This document shows, piece by piece, positions 7,097 through 9,768 of a DNA stretch of 9,768 bases (the first letter of the stretch is position 1; each line of letters opens with the position of its first letter). This DNA is from Clostridia bacterium (GTDB taxonomy: Bacteria; UBA6262; WVXT01; JAUXBS01). A program made the position numbers and the translations under genes. A model generated the notes under the pieces. That model was not told the origin of the DNA. It did no database searches and worked only from the letters and a program-made list of their open reading frames with translations. Where the stretch lies: the NCBI GenBank assembly GCA_030618495.1, contig JAUXDE010000065.1, positions 1 through 9,768 of the forward strand, read 5' to 3'.

Positions 7097-8008
7097 ATGA
7101 GACTGTTTAAGAAGACAAATATTAAATTCATTGAAAAAAGGAAAATGTCACTGGTCGTTTCCCTGGCATTGATTGGATTTTCAATAGCTTCAATGGTAAT
7201 AAGGGGAGGGCCAAGTTTCGGAATAGATTTCACGGGAGGGGCGTTGGTCCAGGTTAAGTTCGCCGGCGATATCCAGGTGAAGGATTTAAGGGATGTACTG
7301 GGTAAAAATGGCTTGCCCAATGTCAGTATTCAAAAGTTTACTAATACTAACATCGTGATTATAAGGGTGAAGGAGAGTGTCGCGGGAATTGAAAAAATCA
7401 GCAAGCAGTTGAGCGAGATATTTACCAGGGACATTGCCGACAATGAATTCATTATAGAGCGCAATGAATACGTAGGCCCGGTTATCGGGAAGTTGTTGAA
7501 GAAGAAGGCATCCTACGCATTCATCTTCGCCTTCCTGGGAATCATAGGTTATGTTGCATGGAGGTTTAAGGGGGGGGTGTGGGGAGTAGCGGGAGTTATA
7601 GCCCTGGTTCATGATGTTTTTATCACGTTCGGTATACTTTCACTGCTCGGTAAGGAAATAAACCTGGTGATAGTGGCTGCGCTCCTTACGCTTGCCGGTT
7701 ACTCCATAAACGATACAATAGTTGTCTATGACAGGATAAGGGATGATATGAAGTTGCATTTTAAAAAACCAATTATGGAAATTTTCAATATGAGCATAAA
7801 CGAAACACTGTCAAGGACGATTGTTACAAGCCTTACCACGATGTTTGTCGTTCTTGCCATATTTTTCAAGGGCGGTACGGTGATTCATGATTTTTCAATA
7901 GCGCTGATTATAGGTATAATTATAGGAACTTATTCATCCATATTCGTGGCAAGCCCTATCGTTTACATGCAGTTAGCAAAGAATGAAAAAAGAAACAGGA
8001 AAAAATGA
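7097..8008 (+). CDS. secF: protein translocase subunit SecF
   Basis: Partner of SecD in the same membrane complex. The protein has 303 residues, normal for SecF. After the first membrane helix (about 18-35) comes the signature GGPSFGIDFTGGALVQVKF (37-55), a periplasmic domain up to about residue 125, the ERNEYVGPVIGKLL motif (121-134), and five more helices. GYSINDTIVVYDRIRDDMK (201-219) parallels the SecD AVDANVLVFERIRE loop and contains the conserved Asp206. VHDVFITFG (171-179) and NETLSRTIVTSLTTMFVVLAIF (235-256) are further family blocks. A GAGGGAGA ribosome binding site (7085-7092) overlaps the secD stop. The last four bases, ATGA, form the start of the next gene, which is therefore translationally coupled to secF. 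Confidence 0.97.
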   Translation: MRLFKKTNIKFIEKRKMSLVVSLALIGFSIASMVIRGGPSFGIDFTGGALVQVKFAGDIQVKDLRDVLGKNGLPNVSIQKFTNTNIVIIRVKESVAGIEKISKQLSEIFTRDIADNEFIIERNEYVGPVIGKLLKKKASYAFIFAFLGIIGYVAWRFKGGVWGVAGVIALVHDVFITFGILSLLGKEINLVIVAALLTLAGYSINDTIVVYDRIRDDMKLHFKKPIMEIFNMSINETLSRTIVTSLTTMFVVLAIFFKGGTVIHDFSIALIIGIIIGTYSSIFVASPIVYMQLAKNEKRNRKK

Positions 8009-8589
8009 AAAAAATAAAGAAATTTAAAATAAATATCAGGCCGAGTTATTTTTTAAGGCTTTTAAAGGATTCCATAGACATTGACAAGGCTGAGATAGCA
8101 GGTCACATAAAGGATGGTTATGAACTGGTTTCTCCCTGTACGATTTACGATAGTTTCAAGCTTGAAGACATAAAGGATGAGGGTTTCAGGAAAATGGCTG
8201 AAGGGTGGGCGCCCGACATAAAGGTAAACCCGTATTCCGTTTTCAGCATGATAATCGTTACTGTGGGAAAAAAGCTTGAAGAGGAAGTATCAAAAGTAAA
8301 AAATGAAGGCAACGAAAGGCATGTTAAAATTCTTGATGCGCTCGGGGCAGAGGCCCTGGAGCAGTCTTATAATTTTGTAAACAAACTTATTCTTAAAGAT
8401 GCGGAAAAAGAAGAGTGTACGGTGAGTGCTCTTTCTGAAATCCCGGAAGCCGGGCTGGAAGCTGCGGTTAAGCTGGTTGACGCGCATAAGATTGGAGTGG
8501 TTTTTGATGCAAAAAGGGGGTTGATTCCCTCCGGAAGCCTTGCCGTGTATGGGTACTGGATACCCGTAAAGAAGAAAAAAAGAAAATAA
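8005..8589 (+). CDS. conserved protein resembling the MetH-activation-domain family
   Basis: A 194-residue soluble protein with very basic ends (KKIKKFKIN...; KKKKRK). I do not recognise a named gene. The central and C-terminal pattern resembles stand-alone relatives of the vitamin B12-dependent methionine synthase activation domain: IIVTVGKKLEEEVSKV (83-98), ILDALGAEALEQSYNF (109-124), LSEIPEAGLEAAVKLVDAHKIGV (143-165) and LIPSGSLAVYGYWIP (173-187). These line up with that family's TlG..le.., LDa.Gs.a.E, ..KIGV.L and ..m.P.KS....G blocks. The usual R-x-SPGYGD-type segment before the last helix is not clearly present, so it may not bind SAM as MetH does. It starts inside secF (ATGA overlap), so it belongs to this operon, which gives no obvious link to corrinoid chemistry. 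Family call is tentative. Confidence 0.5.
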   Translation: MKKIKKFKINIRPSYFLRLLKDSIDIDKAEIAGHIKDGYELVSPCTIYDSFKLEDIKDEGFRKMAEGWAPDIKVNPYSVFSMIIVTVGKKLEEEVSKVKNEGNERHVKILDALGAEALEQSYNFVNKLILKDAEKEECTVSALSEIPEAGLEAAVKLVDAHKIGVVFDAKRGLIPSGSLAVYGYWIPVKKKKRK

Positions 8590-8726
8590 TGTCAATATTC
8601 TCGCCGCTTTTGACGGTTTTAAAATCATATTTACCCGGAGTTGCGAAGCGCACAAACGCAGCGGACAGGGTAAATATTTTTTTGCCTCCCTGCAATTCGT
8701 CGGATGGGGAAAGAAGTCATGAATAA
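8589..8726 (+). CDS. possible 45-residue ORF bridging to lpxK
   Basis: An ATG at 8589 overlaps the previous stop (TAATG) and opens a frame of 45 codons ending with TAA at 8724-8726, just past the lpxK start at 8719. The product would begin MSIFSPLLTVLKSYLPGVAK, with a mildly hydrophobic first 18 residues, and end in a polar region rich in Asn, Ser and Asp (FLPPCNSSDGERSHE). I recognise no family. Stop/start overlaps at both ends are what a coupled gene would show, and without it there would be a 129-base gap in an otherwise tight operon. No ribosome binding site stands out, as expected if translation is re-initiated. It may also be the remnant of a longer gene, or chance. Confidence 0.35.
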   Translation: MSIFSPLLTVLKSYLPGVAKRTNAADRVNIFLPPCNSSDGERSHE

Positions 8727-9768
8727 AAGAATATCGGATTGCTACATGGGCATAATCGGAGGCAGGAAGGGAGTGATTTCGTCTGTTTTGCGCTTTTTTC
8801 TTATTATTGCAGCAGTGGGATATTCGTTTGTGATGCGCTTAAGGGCGCTTTTATACAGGTTGAAGGTTTTGAGGAAAACAAAGTTGTCGTGCGCCGTAAT
8901 AAGCGTAGGTAATATTACCGCCGGAGGAACGGGTAAGACTCCCGCCGTTATCGCAATTGCGGAAATGCTTAAGAGGGAGGGCAGGAAGACGGTGGTGCTC
9001 AGCAGGGGGTACAAGGGGAAAAGAGAAAAATTCGGGGTAAGTGTTGTGTCTGACTATGATACTGTTTTACTTGAGCCGGAGGAAGCGGGTGACGAGCCCA
9101 TCATGCTTGCGGAGAACCTTAAGGGAGTACCCGTTATAATATCAGGAAACAGGATTAAGGGCGGTGAACTGGCTGTAGATGAATTCAATGCGGAGGTTGT
9201 GATACTTGACGATGGTTTTCATCATCTCCGGCTTGATAGGAGCCTGGATATAGTGTTGATTGACTGCCTGTCGCCTTTCAGCAATAGGAAAGTTTTACCA
9301 GGGGGGCTACTGAGGGAACCGGTATCCTGCCTGAAAAGGGCTGACATTTTTCTACTGACAAGGACCGACCAGGTCCCGGATGAAAAGAAGATGTTCATTT
9401 ATGATTTTCTGAAAGAATCGTATGGGAGTAAGCCTGTTGTTGAAAGCGTTCATAAACCTTCCTTCCTGTACAGGATTGGCGATAAAATGAAAAAAGAACT
9501 GTCTTTTATAGAGGGCAGGGATGTTTCAATAGTTTCGGGAATAGGCAATCCTCAATCTTTTGAGTCAACCGTAAAAGCCCTCGGGGCAAATATCGTAGGC
9601 AAATATATTTATCCGGATCATTATGATTACAAGAAAGAGGACCTGGATAAAATATGTTCGGAAAATAGAACCGTTATTACAACCCAGAAGGACGCGGTTC
9701 GACTCGCCGGAAAAGCCGGGGAGAACATGTGGGTATTGAAAATTGAATTAAAGATTACCGTTTCGGGT
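8719..9768 (+). CDS. lpxK: tetraacyldisaccharide 4'-kinase LpxK, 3' end outside window
   Basis: LpxK phosphorylates the 4' position of the lipid A disaccharide at the inner face of the inner membrane, making lipid IVA. The frame is open for 350 codons to the window edge without a stop, so the gene is cut, though the KDAVRLAG segment near 324-331 usually lies close to the C-terminus and few residues should be missing. An N-terminal hydrophobic helix (about 20-38) anchors it. ISVGNITAGGTGKTP (61-75) is the P-loop, GDEP has Asp125, DDGFHHLRLDR (164-174) is the Walker B region, LPGGLLREP (193-201) is a family hallmark, and PDHYDY (299-304) holds the catalytic-type His301. I chose ATG 8719, with GGGGA at 8706-8710; an ATG five codons upstream (8704) lacks such a site. 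The gene indicates an LPS-bearing outer membrane. Confidence 0.95.
   Translation, partial: MNKRISDCYMGIIGGRKGVISSVLRFFLIIAAVGYSFVMRLRALLYRLKVLRKTKLSCAVISVGNITAGGTGKTPAVIAIAEMLKREGRKTVVLSRGYKGKREKFGVSVVSDYDTVLLEPEEAGDEPIMLAENLKGVPVIISGNRIKGGELAVDEFNAEVVILDDGFHHLRLDRSLDIVLIDCLSPFSNRKVLPGGLLREPVSCLKRADIFLLTRTDQVPDEKKMFIYDFLKESYGSKPVVESVHKPSFLYRIGDKMKKELSFIEGRDVSIVSGIGNPQSFESTVKALGANIVGKYIYPDHYDYKKEDLDKICSENRTVITTQKDAVRLAGKAGENMWVLKIELKITVSG

Noticed and set aside
9696-9705. GGTTCGACTC resembling a tRNA T arm
   Set aside because: It lies in the lpxK frame encoding the conserved KDAVRL segment, with no matching tRNA around it.

Overview
The window looks like the chromosome of a Gram-negative bacterium. 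LpxK (lipid A 4'-kinase) implies lipopolysaccharide, and SecD/SecF/YajC belong to the bacterial Sec accessory complex. AGG is a frequent arginine codon, genes are tightly packed and all lie on the + strand. The order queA ... tgt-yajC-secD-secF is the widespread bacterial queuosine/Sec arrangement. I cannot name the species. A deep-branching or uncultivated lineage is possible, but the sequence alone does not show it.

Layout. (1) 79-2267: queA, then a PPC/DUF296 protein and a class I SAM methyltransferase that overlap by four bases (ATGA), probably one transcription unit. (2) 2268-4098: an A/T-rich accessory islet splits queA from tgt. It holds a RelB/RelE-type toxin-antitoxin (TA) pair, the 5' half of a tRNA-Leu(UAA) that ends in a terminator-like hairpin with a T tract, and a HigB/HigA-type TA pair bracketed by two direct copies of a ~135-bp repeat. 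Each repeat copy has imperfect inverted ends. (3) 4099-8589: a strong promoter, then tgt, yajC, secD, secF and a conserved protein resembling stand-alone MetH-activation-domain proteins. (4) 8589-9768: a 45-codon ORF that bridges to lpxK, which runs off the right edge.

How the genes work together. QueA and Tgt act in the same tRNA queuosine pathway: Tgt inserts preQ1 at position 34 and QueA adds the epoxycyclopentane ring. SecD, SecF and YajC use the proton motive force to help export through SecYEG. LpxK completes lipid IVA. The islet genes are selfish or accessory and do not contribute to these pathways.

Stretches without genes. 1-78 holds only the queA ribosome binding site. 2901-3283 holds the tRNA fragment, the terminator, repeat copy 1 and the HigBA promoter; I see nothing convincing in 2901-2999. 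4025-4098 shows nothing recognisable.

The most unusual material is the repeat pair around HigBA, with copy 2 supplying the antitoxin's last codons and stop, and the truncated tRNA-Leu that has become, or has fused to, a terminator hairpin. These are the best candidates for something undescribed; the rest is ordinary core gene content.
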